Shown: positions 11,166 through 23,559 of the stretch, one piece after another | Layout of the letters: each line of letters starts with the position of its first letter | How positions within the stretch are numbered: the first letter of the stretch is position 1 | From: Telmatactis stephensoni | Lineage: Eukaryota; Cnidaria; Anthozoa; Actiniaria; Isophelliidae | Assembly (NCBI GenBank): GCA_029948255.1 | Contig: JALIZF010001867.1 | Coordinates: 434,001 to 498,000, forward strand | DNA length: 64,000 nt | Reading direction: 5' to 3' | Notes under the pieces: model-generated | Told to the model about the DNA's origin: nothing | The model's input: only the letters and a program-made list of their open reading frames with translations | Databases searched by the model: none | Translations under genes and position numbers: made by a program

Positions 11166-11430
11166 AAACAGCTAGCCATTAAATACAAGATTCCATCTGC
11201 TGACTGCACTTGAGCAAAATGCCAGAATCCAAATCCTACAGTTTATTGAAGACGGCTTTTAGCCTTGATTGACTTTCCTGAAGTTTTATGAGCATTTAGT
11301 TCACCATTATACTGAATGAAATAAAGATGAAAGTCTTAGGAAGTTAATATACCAGGAAAGTGTATGTGAGAGGAAGAAAGATTGACATTCCCTCCTTCCA
11401 CATCCCTGGAAAAAAAGCCTGAAATCTCAC

Positions 11431-11634
11431 CGGTGTCCACCCAGTCGTCCTTGCCATCAAGAAAAAGTGAAGTTCCCAGTTGACCAACTTTCTTGATTCT
11501 CCCACCATTGTAGACAATAGTGTGTGCTGCCCCCTGGACGTCATCCACCAGCCCACCACTAATGTTCTGGAAGGGCCAGAAATGGTCAGCGGTTTGATAT
11601 GGTGAGCCCCACGCTGGAAAAGGATAGATTGCAC
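11431..11634 (-). CDS. exon A: N-terminal part of LamG-like domain
   Basis: A 204-nt exon (68 codons). The acceptor (TCTTTAG) lies right of 11634 and a strong donor (GTGAGA) left of 11431, phase 1-1. The translation contains the H-F-W-P-F-x-N strand and the V-G-x-x-G-x-S-L-F-L-D-G-K-D-D-W-V-D-T segment that open LamG/jellyroll domains in many animal extracellular proteins. It joins in frame to exon B to rebuild a Gly codon. The protein must start further upstream (right of 11634), where a signal peptide is expected; no certain first exon was found. Confidence 0.8.
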
Positions 11635-11966
11635 CTAAAGACAAAGGACCGTTAAATAGTTTCCATGGTTACAAGTATATAAATGTTCACATGTGAATCA
11701 CGTGCCTATGCATGGAACAATTTAACAACCATGCACGTTAATACATTGGTCACGTGACTTAGTGGTCATGTGATGCACATGTTGATTCTTACCGTCATGC
11801 ATCAACACATGTCACATGATAGGTCACGTGATACTTCATGTTCATGCATGAATGGAGTCAAGGTAACTCAGACCTCTTCCTCAGTCTTCTCTGTCCAAAG
11901 TTTAAAAGAGCCATACATTTGGATTGTAAAGTATCAAGAAACAGGGGAGCGAGGACCCGTTCAAAA

Positions 11967-12172
11967 AGATTTATGTAAATCAGTGTCTTTCTTTTGATGA
12001 CGTCAAAGGAAAATGTTTTTTTTTTCTATTGTTCTAAAAAATTTATGTAAATCAGTGTCTTTCTTTTGATGACGTCAAAGGAAAATGTTTTTTTTTCTAT
12101 TGTTAAAAAAGATTTATGTAAATCAGTGTCTTTCTTTTGATGACGTCAAAGGAAAATGTTTTTTTTCTATCG
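11967..12172 (+). repeat. three tandem copies of a ~71-bp repeat, each with TGACGTCA
   Basis: The unit begins gatttatgtaaatcagtgtc and ends in a T-rich run plus ctat. The eight-base palindrome TGACGTCA occurs at 11998-12005, 12070-12077 and 12141-12148. TGACGTCA is the canonical cAMP-response element bound by CREB/ATF bZIP factors. The block lies about 330 bp upstream of exon A of the minus-strand gene. A regulatory role is possible but not shown; the period alone could explain the repetition. Confidence 0.85.
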
Positions 12173-15100
12173 AAGTGCAATGTTTAGAAGTTCTAATTTT
12201 TTTTCATAAAATCACAACTGAAAAAGAAACCCTACCATTTGTATGTGACAACAACGACAAGAACAAGCATTTATATTGCCATAAAACTCTATCCGTCGTT
12301 AACGTACTCAATCCATCCGTCGTTAGGAACCCGCGGTCAATATTTACAGGGACGTTGGGGGTGCAAACAGAAGGGGGCCACGCTTTTTCGTGCACTTTCT
12401 GTATGAATTTTGTATGCGTATATGGGAAGGGGGACCAGCAAAGATTGTATTTGCACCAGCTTCCCTCTCTGGAAATCTTGAATAACTGGTCCCTTAACGT
12501 ATTCAATCTATTTGTATATTGCAAACGGGACTACAGTGAGACATCTTATTTCTTTCAGAAACAAATTTAATTGTCAGGTCTGGGTAACCGAGACTTCAGT
12601 GTGCAGGAAGCAAACATTTACCATCATGCATCAACACATGGATCACGTGTTCATGCGTGAAGTAGGAAATAATAATGTTCTTAACGCATGCGTGCTCAGT
12701 GTCTTCAAAAAAGTGCTTGGTTACCAAGTCTAAACATATGTAACCGGCTTGGTAACCAAGTAAATGGTTGGCGGTGTCACACAATGAAAAAAGTTCATTA
12801 AAAACACTTTTCAGTGGGATTAGTCAGTACTGAGTTAATGCATTAAAGGATCTTCCTAGCAAGACAATCCAAAGTTTCAAATATTGCAAGTTATATATTC
12901 CTCGATTTATTATCAAGTTGCAACTCTCCGATGAGTTAGCTGTACAAAATAAAAGTTCCAGAAATATCTTTCATGCAAGCAGCTGCTTTACTGCCATTTA
13001 GAAGGCTAGCATAGCAAATCACTTGCAGTATGCTATGATAAAAACATTGGATGCTGTGTTCTGTTCTTTCACCCGCGTGCAAAATGACAATTCATACGTT
13101 AACTAGCAAACGAAAGTTTCCATTTACTTACACGTACAGTGTCGAAAAGCTACAACAGAACACATGAAAAGCAAAATATAATATTAGTAAAACGATGGCA
13201 AATTTAGAGGCTTAATTCCATAGTTAAACCAGCAGCAAACAGCATAATACACCCGCTATTTCAATAAGGTTGTCAATAAAAAGATAAAAGAAAAAAATAC
13301 AGGCAAAAAGACTGGGAGGCTGCATCAGTGCACCAGGCTGCATCATGGGTTTAGGTTAAGATCTGATGTTTTTTAGAAAAGGTATCATTGTTACGCTTAC
13401 ACGGCCCGTCCACACCAGCAACAATACATCCAGAAGAACGTTATGTAACCTTTTTGTCTTTCATCTCCCATGATTCCATTCGGTCGTATCGCGTTGGTAA
13501 ATTCTTTAATTGACAACCTTATTTGAAACATTTGTGTACAGTCTGCTAGAATTGATCAAATTTAGTTGCTTTTAGTAAGGCACGCCTTAGGCTGATCTCG
13601 TATGGCAAGGAAACTACAGTAACATTATGAGGTTCTGCTTTGAGTGGGTGTATGAATTGATGTTTTGTAATTTATTTATTTATTTATTTTTTTGATGGAG
13701 TGAAACTTAAGTATCCTTCTCATACAAGACCTGCTTTACCCCAAGCGTTTTTTATACCAAAGCAGCTATTTCATTGCCCATTAGCAGTGATCACTCAAAA
13801 TCATCACTCTAGCTTGATAAATTTAGAAATGATGACGATTTTAATTCAAAACTTACTTGCCGTCTTATTTTGCCGTGTGATCACCCAATTTTCAATCGCA
13901 TGCCTTGTAAACATCGTTCGAGCACGTTTTTTCTTTGGATATTATCTCAAGAGATTTTTAGTAGAAAAATACCCCACGGAGACTTTTTGAGTTTTGACAG
14001 AATGCAAACAAGACAGCAAATGCGCGCGAAGCACTGGAGTGGCTTTCTAAAGCGTTTTCATTTTCGCTGATGGCCAAGATGCATATGAACAAAGCACAAG
14101 CATACGCGCGCGAAACACCTTTTTGTTTTTTGTAAATGGATTTCCATTACAATGAGTTTGCAAACACTTTAACTTTGACAAAACGCGTATGCCATGAATG
14201 CGCGCAAGACAATTGGTTTTCCAAGAGAATTCCTTATAAGTGATACTATATAAATACTCATGAAGAAAGCTCCTTAGATGGTCAGTTCTCCATGTAGAAA
14301 TAAACCAGAAAGTTCTCGTTGACCAATTACACTTCTTGCACAGTGATATGATTACGATCAGTATGTGTGTCGTAATCCTATTAGATATGAATGTGGCAAT
14401 ATTACTAGAGCTATTGCTGGGACCTACAGTCGAACTTACAGCATCACGACAATACCATTTGTTGTTCCAATATGAAGAAGTTTGTGTAATATCCCAGAAG
14501 AAAACAATGATTTTAAAACAATTAAAGGTTTGGTAGCTTATCGCATTCTAAATTAATGTTATTGTTGATATTTTATAATTGAATTTGGAGCAAACAACAT
14601 GAAAATATAAAATGCATAAAAATTGAAATTATCGACAGGATGGAACCAAGGATACTAGACAAGAACTCAGTTCAAGTCAAAGGCTTTTGTTTTTTTATAT
14701 GGTTATTCTGTTATGATTAAAATGAGTTCTCTATTGATAAATATTTCATGGTTGAGTTGAAAGAGTTGATTCAAGGACATGTTGAAAAGATATGATTATT
14801 GTCTGGGACAAGTGCCTTGTTGAGATGACTATCGAGGGAAGCACCTGTCCAGAAATCCAACTAATTCCTTTTTTCTTTTTCTATTATTTTCAGTTTCACA
14901 GAATCAAACAACTTGAACTCATATACTCGTTGCTACCTAAAACAAATTATTTAAAAGTATTGTCTAATGTGTTTAATAAGCCTACTTACCCAAGAGTATA
15001 AAGGTAAGAAAGAAGAACCCTGTAATTTGATTATCCTGGTACAAAGACTTGACCATTTTCATCACATTGGAAAGCTGCATATCCATTGAGTATCACTTTG

Positions 15101-18039
15101 TCTTCAAACCTACAGGAATCTTGCGTTTACAGTCTATAAAACAAGAGCATGACATTAGTTTAACTTTGCAATTCCAAACTGCTGCGTTTTAAGCTTGCTT
15201 TTGCTACTCCCAACACAGTGTGTACGGATTAATTTTTCCAACAGATGAGTTTCCCGTCGAGTTTTAGGTTCCTTTACCTTTACAAATTGAAAAACTTCTA
15301 CTCTATTCTCTCTGGCCCCAAAAAATAATCTCCTTAAGAGATTTTCATCGAGAAATCTTGAGCACATGAGAAGTATAACGTTAATGCTATGGAATTTTAC
15401 GGTTTGAATAACAGACAAAATTCGCCGGAGCAAATACTATAGAAAGCAAGACCACATCTATTCTGAGGGAGATTGTGTGAACGAATAGGTAATAAAATAT
15501 TGATGCTAAGTGAAAACAAAAAAACAATATTGCTTAGCCGCCAATCTACGACCGACCAATGAGGAAATGTTTGTGTTTAGGTTGTAGGAGGTGCAAAGCG
15601 AGATCTTTGGTCATTAAGGCAAGAAAATTTATCCATTTAGTTAATTACAACCATTGAAAATCAACTCTTGAGATTAGAGTAACGTTTTGGTATCGATAAT
15701 TTAAATTTCATCCTAATTGACTATTTGAGTGGCATTGTACTGGTTATTGCTTTGAGAGAAGTCTTTATTTGACTTAATAGAAATGAATTACGTTCAACCA
15801 CTTTGTAGCAACGTCACTTTGAGTATTCATTTTTTGTGATTTTTCCTTTAATGTACACAAGTGCGATTGCAATCAAGACCAATCTAAGGTCTTGTGTCAA
15901 TCATATCAATTATTCATCACGATCCTTTTTGTGGAATTAATTTATTTAATTTGCAAAACTTTTATCCAACCGTTCTCTTGAGAGCCATTGGATACTTGGA
16001 TGTCATTTGTGACAAGGCGACAATGAATGACAATGGACGTTTGGGAATCTTTGTTAAGAGACGAAACCAACTCATTCAGCCTCAAAACACATTTTCATAA
16101 CATGTAAGAAACATACAACATGCTATAGTTGCTGCAAAGAATAGAAGCTAAACTTTAAACTTATTGTTGTAGTTATCCTTAATTGGTAACCTCCCAGCGG
16201 TTCTTTAGTATGAAGTTATTCATCAAAAACAATGTATCTCTGTTTTATAATGACTTAATGTACGGTTCTAAGTACATCATTACGACAAAGCATATGTCAG
16301 TTTTATACAAATTACATTCATAACCGAGACTACACAGTATACACATATATCAATGTGGTCAATATGCTGAAGTATATGCATATATGAGGTCTTACATAGT
16401 ACTGTTTTTGTTCCAAAACAGATAGAGAACAGAATAGTAGAGAAATAGCTCAAACTTCGGAAAAATTTAGAAGCATTAGAAAAACTCAATAATTTTTCTC
16501 TGATAAATTTAAGACGGCTCGTCTAAAACGGCTCTAGTAGCTAGTAGCAAAACATGTTTTGAAGATGATGTAGATAAAAGCATTTAAAAGCATGAGCCAA
16601 GACCCCTCACGGGCGAAACTCGAGTCTCTCTGCTGGTCTGAAACAGATCTTTTGAAATCCAAGGTTGCCGCTTTCCAATAGGATCGCGGACTCTGAATCA
16701 ACCGAAATGACTTGTGATTGGATATTGCTTTTATTATCTATGAATCAGATATTAAGTATCACATATATTGCATTCAACCGTCATACAAGAAGCCGTGACG
16801 TTCTCCGAAGAAGAGGAAGTGTGGGTGGTTTACTCACGATTCTTTGGATGAGATAAGAATTATACCGACCTCTCAGCCGCATTATGCGAGCAGTACACTA
16901 ATGAAATAATTAAGCCACCAAAATTCTTATCATTTCGATTTTATTACAATCAGACCGCCAAGCACTCTATGGTTTGGTTATGTAAATATTGTCCAAACCA
17001 AATGAACGATTCAAAGGCAAATTCTGTCAAAGTTTGAAGTTGTAAAGTGAAGCAAAAAACACCTTTCTTGTCGCTTTCCAAACTCGAACTGTGAAAACAT
17101 TTCACAGTATCACACCTATGTTTTAGTGGTTTAAGTAAAAGAAAAAGAATTCTTCTTTTTCTTTCATTCTTTTTCCGTGTATTTTATTCTTTATTCTTGT
17201 GCGTGTGTGCATCATTTTCCCCATGAGACAGGACTTTTAGTCCATCATATATTTCCCGCAAAGAACGTAATTCATAGCAGCACTTGAGTTCCACACGTGT
17301 CATTGATTCACCTTCATCTACTTAAACATAAAATTCTCCTAGTATATACTCCGCGATGACCTCATTATAATAATTGCTTCATATTCGGACATATGGAATT
17401 ACCCTAAAGGCAATTCACATCGTGCCTATTTTTTTAATTCGTTCATAAATGGATGACAAAAGATTTTGCGTTTATGAGTGTTTATAGCTCTTTAAAGCTT
17501 CTATAATTATATTTTGGAATTATTATTTACTAACTAGAGTCTCTGATTTTGCGAAAATTTGATATTTTATGATATTAGTTCTTCAAAGAACAAGTGGGCA
17601 GAGATCTACTTCCCGTTTCAGTCTTACGATAACACTAAGAACAACTCCTAAACCTCCAAAAACCTTAGTATATTTTGCAATGTTGATACAAGTATTTCAG
17701 TAAAACCCACAAATACTTTCAAACATTCCTTTTTGATCGTATCAAAAATATTTTGAAAAATTACAAATTTTAAACATTATTATACTCTCTCTTTTTTTAC
17801 CTTTTTATGGACGTCTTTCAAGATTCCTTCCCACGATTTGCAAGCAAAACTCCTTTCAAGATATAGAATATCTCAATGGTCCTTATACGTTTTCGCGAAA
17901 ACTTATAGCAAACAGTTGCTGTGTCGAGCGAGAGTATTATACTTTACGCTGAATATACACTGGTTGATGGTTCTTTGCTATGTGTGAAAATGGTTGCGGA
18001 GTACTGGTAAAGAGTTAAATGTCACATGACATTAAGGCT

Positions 18040-18385
18040 CTGTCCACACGGAAACGCTTTCGTTTTATGTAAATATAAACGACTAAAGAGTCCTTCCTCC
18101 ACACGATCGTTTTCACTTCGTTTTTGCCTGTGCACACGAAAACAATGTGAAAATTACCTCGTGGATCCTGGGCACTTAAGAAAATACGCAAATGTAACGT
18201 TTGTTTATCCTGCTTAAAAAGACTGGAAATGACTCACGTGGTCCAGCGTTTTCGAAAAGAAGCGTTTACGAGTGCCCACACGGAAACGATAGATGAGCGT
18301 TTCTGAAGATAGTCACTTTGAAAAGCGTTTCAGTTTATAGTGTTGACGGTGAAAGTGATCACTGGTTCCGTATGGACGAGGCCTA
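18040..18385. repeat. degenerate CACACGGAAACG-type repeat
   Basis: The phrases tccacacggaaacgctttcg and cccacacggaaacgat recur, and the block ends with ccgtatggacgaggcc, roughly complementary to its start (ggctctgtccacacgg). This is consistent with an old foldback element. Confidence 0.5.
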
Positions 18386-18475
18386 TGTAATGTTCAGTCG
18401 ATTAATTACGACAAGAATGTGTTTATAATTTACATATATTTTGCTTGCTGTGATAAATGGTTTGCGCAAAAAAAA

Positions 18476-18575
18476 GAATTAAATAAACGAATAAATTAAT
18501 TAATTAAAAATAAATAAATGAATAAATAAATAAATAAACAAGCAAACAAATAAATAAATAAATGGAATAAAACGA
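18476..18575 (+). repeat. (TAAA)n-rich low-complexity tract
   Basis: Interrupted taaataaa/gaataaat runs over about 100 bp. No other content. Confidence 0.85.
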
Positions 18576-20104
18576 ATGAAAACGTTTCCGTATAGAAGGT
18601 GCCTGAGAAATATTTAGTCGATTAACTGTGACAATAATGTACTTATAATTTACTTATATTTTGCCTGCTATGATATAGTTTACGCCGTACTATTAAATCA
18701 TTTGTGAAGAAGAGTTAAGAAATGAAATTCAGTAACTCGGAAAAAATATTCGATATTTTCCGACGGCAGCTTCTGGATCTAAAGTCAACGTAACTGTTGT
18801 CAACAGAGTATAGAGTAATGTTATAACAGTTATAATAAGTATGTCCAACACCTAACCTTAATAAGCTTTTATCGTTTTCCTTTGGTTAATATGCTTCATG
18901 TACCTAGAGCGACTACTAAGCTCGTAAGAATCCCAAATACTAAAAAATAGGCAGTCGAGGACTGCATGTATCTACGGGTCTGCGTAACTCTTTAACAGGA
19001 TTTAATTCATAGACACAATGTATTGGTAAATTTTTGAAGGACGGCATTTTGTATTAGTATAAGAATTATCTCTGGCACACCAATTTTCACAAATATGAAC
19101 TTTAATCAAATAACTCAGTTCTTTATAATAACTACCATTGTTTATAGATTGACATAATAGCATACAAAACAGATGACATTGGCACTCTTTTTTGACATTT
19201 CTGGTGATCTTCCTTCTAAGTCTTTTCGATTTTAAAGATTGCATAACCTTTCCTATTGATATCTAGATGGCTCTCTATTTCTGATTCTCAGTGTGAGTTA
19301 CATCCCGGGGTTACATAACCTCTGAAAGTTGATCGAAAATGTCTAGTACTTTTTATGCTTTGTTCATTATTACAAATACAAGCGTGGTCACTAATAGCAT
19401 TACCACAATTACAAGATTCAAAGTATTCATGTCTTGAAAACCAGCCACAGCTTTCGTGCATGATTTTACACAAGGGGCATTCTGAATTGTTTGCTTATCA
19501 AATATCACATTCTTAGAATTTCTCTGCGGTTACAAGTCTTCTGAAATTGGTTTTGAGTCCCATTGCCGGGATTGTTTACTCCCCGAAGGAAGTTATTTGT
19601 CTCCCGAAGAAGGTTTTGTGACCCATTGCTCAATTTTTTTGCTCCACAAGGAGAGTTATTGTTGTCTTCTTGAAGGAGGCTTCAGAAAGGTGACCCCAGC
19701 CAGATTGTTGTGGATGGTAAACAAACATTTCTTATGAGACATTTTACGGGCAGAAAATCTCTCAAAAACAATTGATAAACCTTACAACTAGCACATGAAA
19801 AACGCTCTACAAATTTGCTGAAAACTGTGCCTGATTAAACACAAAAAACAAAGTTAAAATACTGAATAACAGCTTACCCGAACTGGTACGTCAAACTCCG
19901 CAAATAATCCAACAAGACAGATACATGACAGATAGATACGATAATCTGACGATGGCTTACGATATGTATTTCGCTAAAGTACGGCCAAAACGATAATCTG
20001 CCGATAAGTACCGAAACCTGACCGAACGCTAGAGTCGGTGAGAAATAGGACTTTTCGACGACTATCCGAACATTTCTATTGTTACTTACAAACCCCATGG
20101 CATA

Positions 20105-20161
20105 GTATCTACGGGCTTCCTGTCATAGTATCTACGACTTCCACAGGAAGCCCGTAGATAC
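20105..20161. repeat. 57-bp hairpin with perfect 19-bp arms
   Basis: The arm gtatctacgggcttcctgt (20105-20123) is repeated exactly in reverse complement at 20143-20161. The loop contains another tagtatctacg word. Confidence 0.85.
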
Positions 20162-20366
20162 AAAAACAAATACTAAAGAAAGTAGGTGCGATTATTATCA
20201 CCTAAAATGGCATACCTGTCAATATTTAATGTCACAAAGTAGCATTTGTATAGTTTTCTTATCAATTAGTGTATGCTCGGGATAAAAGATTTGCACGAAA
20301 ACATCTCGGATATAATGCGCACTCTAATTCGCCAAAGCTAGGACGCGTTCTAGAGCAGATTTCGTA

Positions 20367-20487
20367 TGACTGTGAAAACGGCACCGCACGGTCACGGCAT
20401 GGTTACGGCAGGTATTTCGAATGTTTTTATAGATATCACGACACTGACACAGTCACGGTACGGCGCGGTCCGTTTCACACTTTTACG
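20367..20487. repeat. palindromic TGTGAAAACGG element
   Basis: The left end tgtgaaaacggcaccgcacg and right end gcgcggtccgtttcaca form an imperfect inverted repeat about 121 bp long. A half copy occurs in the modular gene at 5857-5945. Likely a small foldback element. Confidence 0.6.
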
Positions 20488-20950
20488 AAATCTGCTCGAT
20501 ATGAGAGCACACAGCGCAAGCGCACACTTTTTCAAAGTTTTTGCAACGAATAAATAGACTGAAAACGTGATTAAAATAGTAAATGTATTTTATAAAAGAA
20601 ATGGAAAACCACGGGGAGCCCACCTATTTCTTTTGACACGGCTCGCTTCGCTGGCTCCCAGTCTCTCCTCAATGCTCGCTCCCAGTCTCCTTCGGACAAT
20701 TTATTTATTTATTTATGTTCGTGCTTTTTTCGAGCATTTTTCAAGGGTTTTTTTCCTCAAAAGAAATAAGGCTCCCTCTGGGAAAACTAGTTTTCCGATG
20801 TGGGTTCTTTCGTGTTCCCATATCCCGGCTCTAAACACAATACTCAAGCGCGTTTTCTATTTCCCAGTTATAGGTAAACTGACGGATAAAATGATGTGAA
20901 CGCAATTGGGAAGGTTGAGTAGGGATGTAAAGTTAGTTCATATATATATA

Positions 20951-21243
20951 CCTATTTCAAAAAAGGTTGTCCTCAGTGTTAATGCATACTGCATAGTGAA
21001 TACCGCATACCAAGACCGAAATGCATTGTGGATATCAAATTTCGGGTATTTTTCACAATTTTTATAAGTAGAAAAGTTGCGAAAAAGTCTATTTAGATTC
21101 AACCTGAGAGGAAACAGAAAATCAATATTAGTAAAGCCTCTTGTTACCCGATTACAAATTGCCCATAATACATTTCATTCTTGGTATGCAGTATTCACTA
21201 TGCAGTATGCACCAAAACCAAGGACAACCTTTTTTGAAATAGG
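20951..21243. mobile_element. MITE with perfect 23-bp terminal inverted repeats, TA-rich target
   Basis: The first 23 bases (cctatttcaaaaaaggttgt + cct) are exactly reverse-complemented at 21221-21243. A second inner inverted repeat (gcatactgcatagtgaatac / gtattcactatgcagtatgc) follows. Both sides are flanked by TATATA. The element is 293 bp with no coding capacity. The TA-type target suggests a Tc1/mariner-like mobiliser, which is inference. Confidence 0.85.
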
Positions 21244-21290
21244 TATATATAAGTCAAAAGGTTTATGTGCGCATAAAGTTTACATATAAA

Positions 21291-21424
21291 CGAAAGAACG
21301 AGAAGAAATTTTGTTGACATGTTTGTTTTAATATTTCGACCGCTCTCCAGCGATCAGTTATGAAACTGGAGAGCAGTCGAAATATTTAAACAACATGTCA
21401 ACAAAATTTCTTCTCGTTCTTTCG
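21291..21424. mobile_element. foldback element with ~59-bp arms
   Basis: The left arm starts cgaaagaacgagaagaaatt and the right arm ends in its reverse complement. Arms run 21291-21350 and 21366-21424 with a few mismatches and a 15-bp loop. It is flanked by TATA-rich sequence and lies 47 bp from the previous MITE. Confidence 0.85.
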
Positions 21425-21783
21425 CGTATATATATATATATATATATAAGTATAAGCCAGAGGGCATTGGAGAGCATCATTTAATTAGTTATGGGAAACA
21501 AAAGCATTTTTGCAAAATTATCGCACAAGAAATGAAACTAAGTAGCCACGATCGCGATATCATCACCCTAATTACGAGTTTAGATAACCATATCATGCAA
21601 CCGAAAATCACTTATCTACGCCCCGTATTTGTCTTATATAGTGACCACATTCTAACGTAAAAACTAACTGAGCACGCGAGTCAGATACCCATCGAAAACC
21701 GAATCAATTACTTGCTGTTTGCCTTCCTTCATTCATGGTTAACTTGGCCGCATATTCTTTTAAGCAATATAAAACGCGCACGC

Positions 21784-21885
21784 ATGTCTCTGTACTGTGA
21801 TATAAACACGATAGAAGATTTAGAGCAAGAGAAAAGCAAGCTTAGAAACACGAGGCGTAGCCGATATATCACAGTACAGAGACAT
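21784..21885. repeat. inverted repeat with 20-bp arms
   Basis: atgtctctgtactgtgatat at 21784-21803 is exactly reverse-complemented at 21866-21885. The 62-bp spacer is A-rich. Probably a MITE end or remnant. Confidence 0.8.
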
Positions 21886-22628
21886 AAGTGATCGTTTTAC
21901 ATTGTTTTTATAAAATATTTTTCGGTGTTTTTGTGGGGCGGGGAGCATTTCTCTGCCTTCTGATATAAACATGTTAGCCAGCCAATCAGCGCGCGTGTTA
22001 TATCTCAAATAATTTTATAATACTGTATTTATGCCCTATGGAATGACCACTACCGCAGTTGTTCTAAATTATAGATATCTGAACTACATTTGATCATATT
22101 CGTATTTTAAAGATATATATACTATGTAACTAATAAATATTATTACTATGATGATGTACTACGGTCGCCCCTAGCAACATGGGGGAACCTTCTCCTTTTG
22201 AGCAACATTGCTAAACACTGGAGCTTGCTGTGTACTATTTCTAGTAAAGATAAAAGCTTCTATTTAGACGGTCACTCTCAGTATTGTTTGTATCAACTGT
22301 AAAACCGCTAGGCGTAATCCCGCAGCCCCAGGGAAGACTGTGTTTTGTCTACAAAAAAATCAAGAAAAACCAAAAGAAAGACTGTTAATTGACCGATGTT
22401 TTCAAGTCTTTTCTGCACAGTAGACCCCAAGAAAACGTGCATTCTCACATACACAAACTCAGGGAGTCCAATTCTTACGAACCACGAGTATCCATGCAGT
22501 GATAAACTACGGCTAACCAATGCTTGGATATTGAGGTCATTCCGGCATTGTGCTACTATATATGGCAACTAATTAGCTATTTGTTAACAATTCGGTAGTT
22601 GGGCCGTAGTGCAGGTTGGGTGCTTTAA

Positions 22629-22997
22629 GGTAATTCCTCTGTTTTGCACCGCGCACGCCTACTGCGCATGGTTCAAAAAGCATAAATCGCGACTTTACGA
22701 GCATTTTCTTTCAAGGTATAATCAAAAAGGATACAAAACTCGATTTTGGAAATTGTTCTAATCTTTGGTGCGATAAAAAGCAAGTTTTGCGAAAGTCGCC
22801 CCATCGAATTAGCTGGAAAACATCGAACGTTTGCGCGAAATCGCTAAAAATACCCTTGTCTATCAAGCCAAATATTTCCTAAACAAGTACCGTGACCCCT
22901 TCTTTTTTTGTTAGTTACGAGATAAGTAACTCAAAACCTACAAAATATCAAATTTTAAGCGATTTTTATCGGTAGGATCTATTACAGAGGAATCACC
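22629..22997. mobile_element. TTAA-flanked MITE, 369 bp
   Basis: TTAA at 22625-22628 and 22998-23001 bracket the termini GGTAATTCCTCTGT and ACAGAGGAATCACC, which are inverted repeats (13 of 14 bases). The interior has no open frame of note. TTAA target duplication is the hallmark of piggyBac-type transposition; the family assignment is inference. Confidence 0.85.
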
Positions 22998-23310
22998 TTA
23001 ATACAGTCAATTTCAACGAATGGACTATCTTCAATATGAAGCCCTTTATTATACAATTCTCAAAAGAACGCACGTAATATGCAAAAGAACGCGAAAAATA
23101 TGAGACCGTATTAGGTTAGTAACATTTGAATGGCTTCCCGGTGCAAAGCCGCGCGCTAATCAAAGTCAAAAGTGGCAATAAAAACGACATCATTTGTATT
23201 GATTTTTGCAGAATTGTATAATAAAAACCTCGTAAAAATACACAGCTGTATTAGCTGGTTAGTCGACCAATAACCTATATTTATAACGTAATCTGTGTCT
23301 GCAGGAGCAA

Positions 23311-23552
23311 GTGTATGTAGCTCAGTTGGTGCACGGCTTTCTGATGCAAGATGTCCGAGTTTGATTCCCCGTCATCTCGCAGTTGTTTCCACTTTCTCCA
23401 TTGTGTGTAGCTTTAAATAGCTTAAAATACCCTTCAAACGGAGCACTGATGGAAAGACGGGGGTAAAGAACGCGCAGTCGCCGGCTTTCTGAGAGATCAG
23501 TGTTCAGCTGAAGGAACTACAGACGCTAAATATAGTGCTTTACCTTTATCTG
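23311..23552 (+). mobile_element. tRNA-derived SINE-like element
   Basis: TAGCTCAGTTGG (23318-23329) is a perfect pol III A box. AGTTTGATTCC (23358-23368) is close to a B box, at tRNA-like spacing. The acceptor stem does not pair, so this is not a functional tRNA. About 170 bp of non-tRNA body follows, ending near tgctttacctttat. The 3' limit is approximate. Confidence 0.65.
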
Positions 23553-23559
23553 CACAACA

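Larger units (their letters stand above)
12190..20100. other. long gene-less stretch
   Basis: I found no domain-bearing frame, RNA gene or convincing exon chain. The short frames here have the composition of chance AT-rich translation. Two cysteine-bearing minus-strand frames near 19002-19473 were considered and left out. One weak signal-peptide-like exon candidate (16396-16489) is described as a finding. Confidence 0.5.

Noticed and set aside
19002..19473. Two adjacent minus-strand cysteine-containing frames
   Set aside because: Cysteine spacing fits no family I know, there is no signal peptide, and no splice pair joins them convincingly.
23311..23385. Functional tRNA gene
   Set aside because: The acceptor stem does not pair and the B box is imperfect; better explained as a SINE head.
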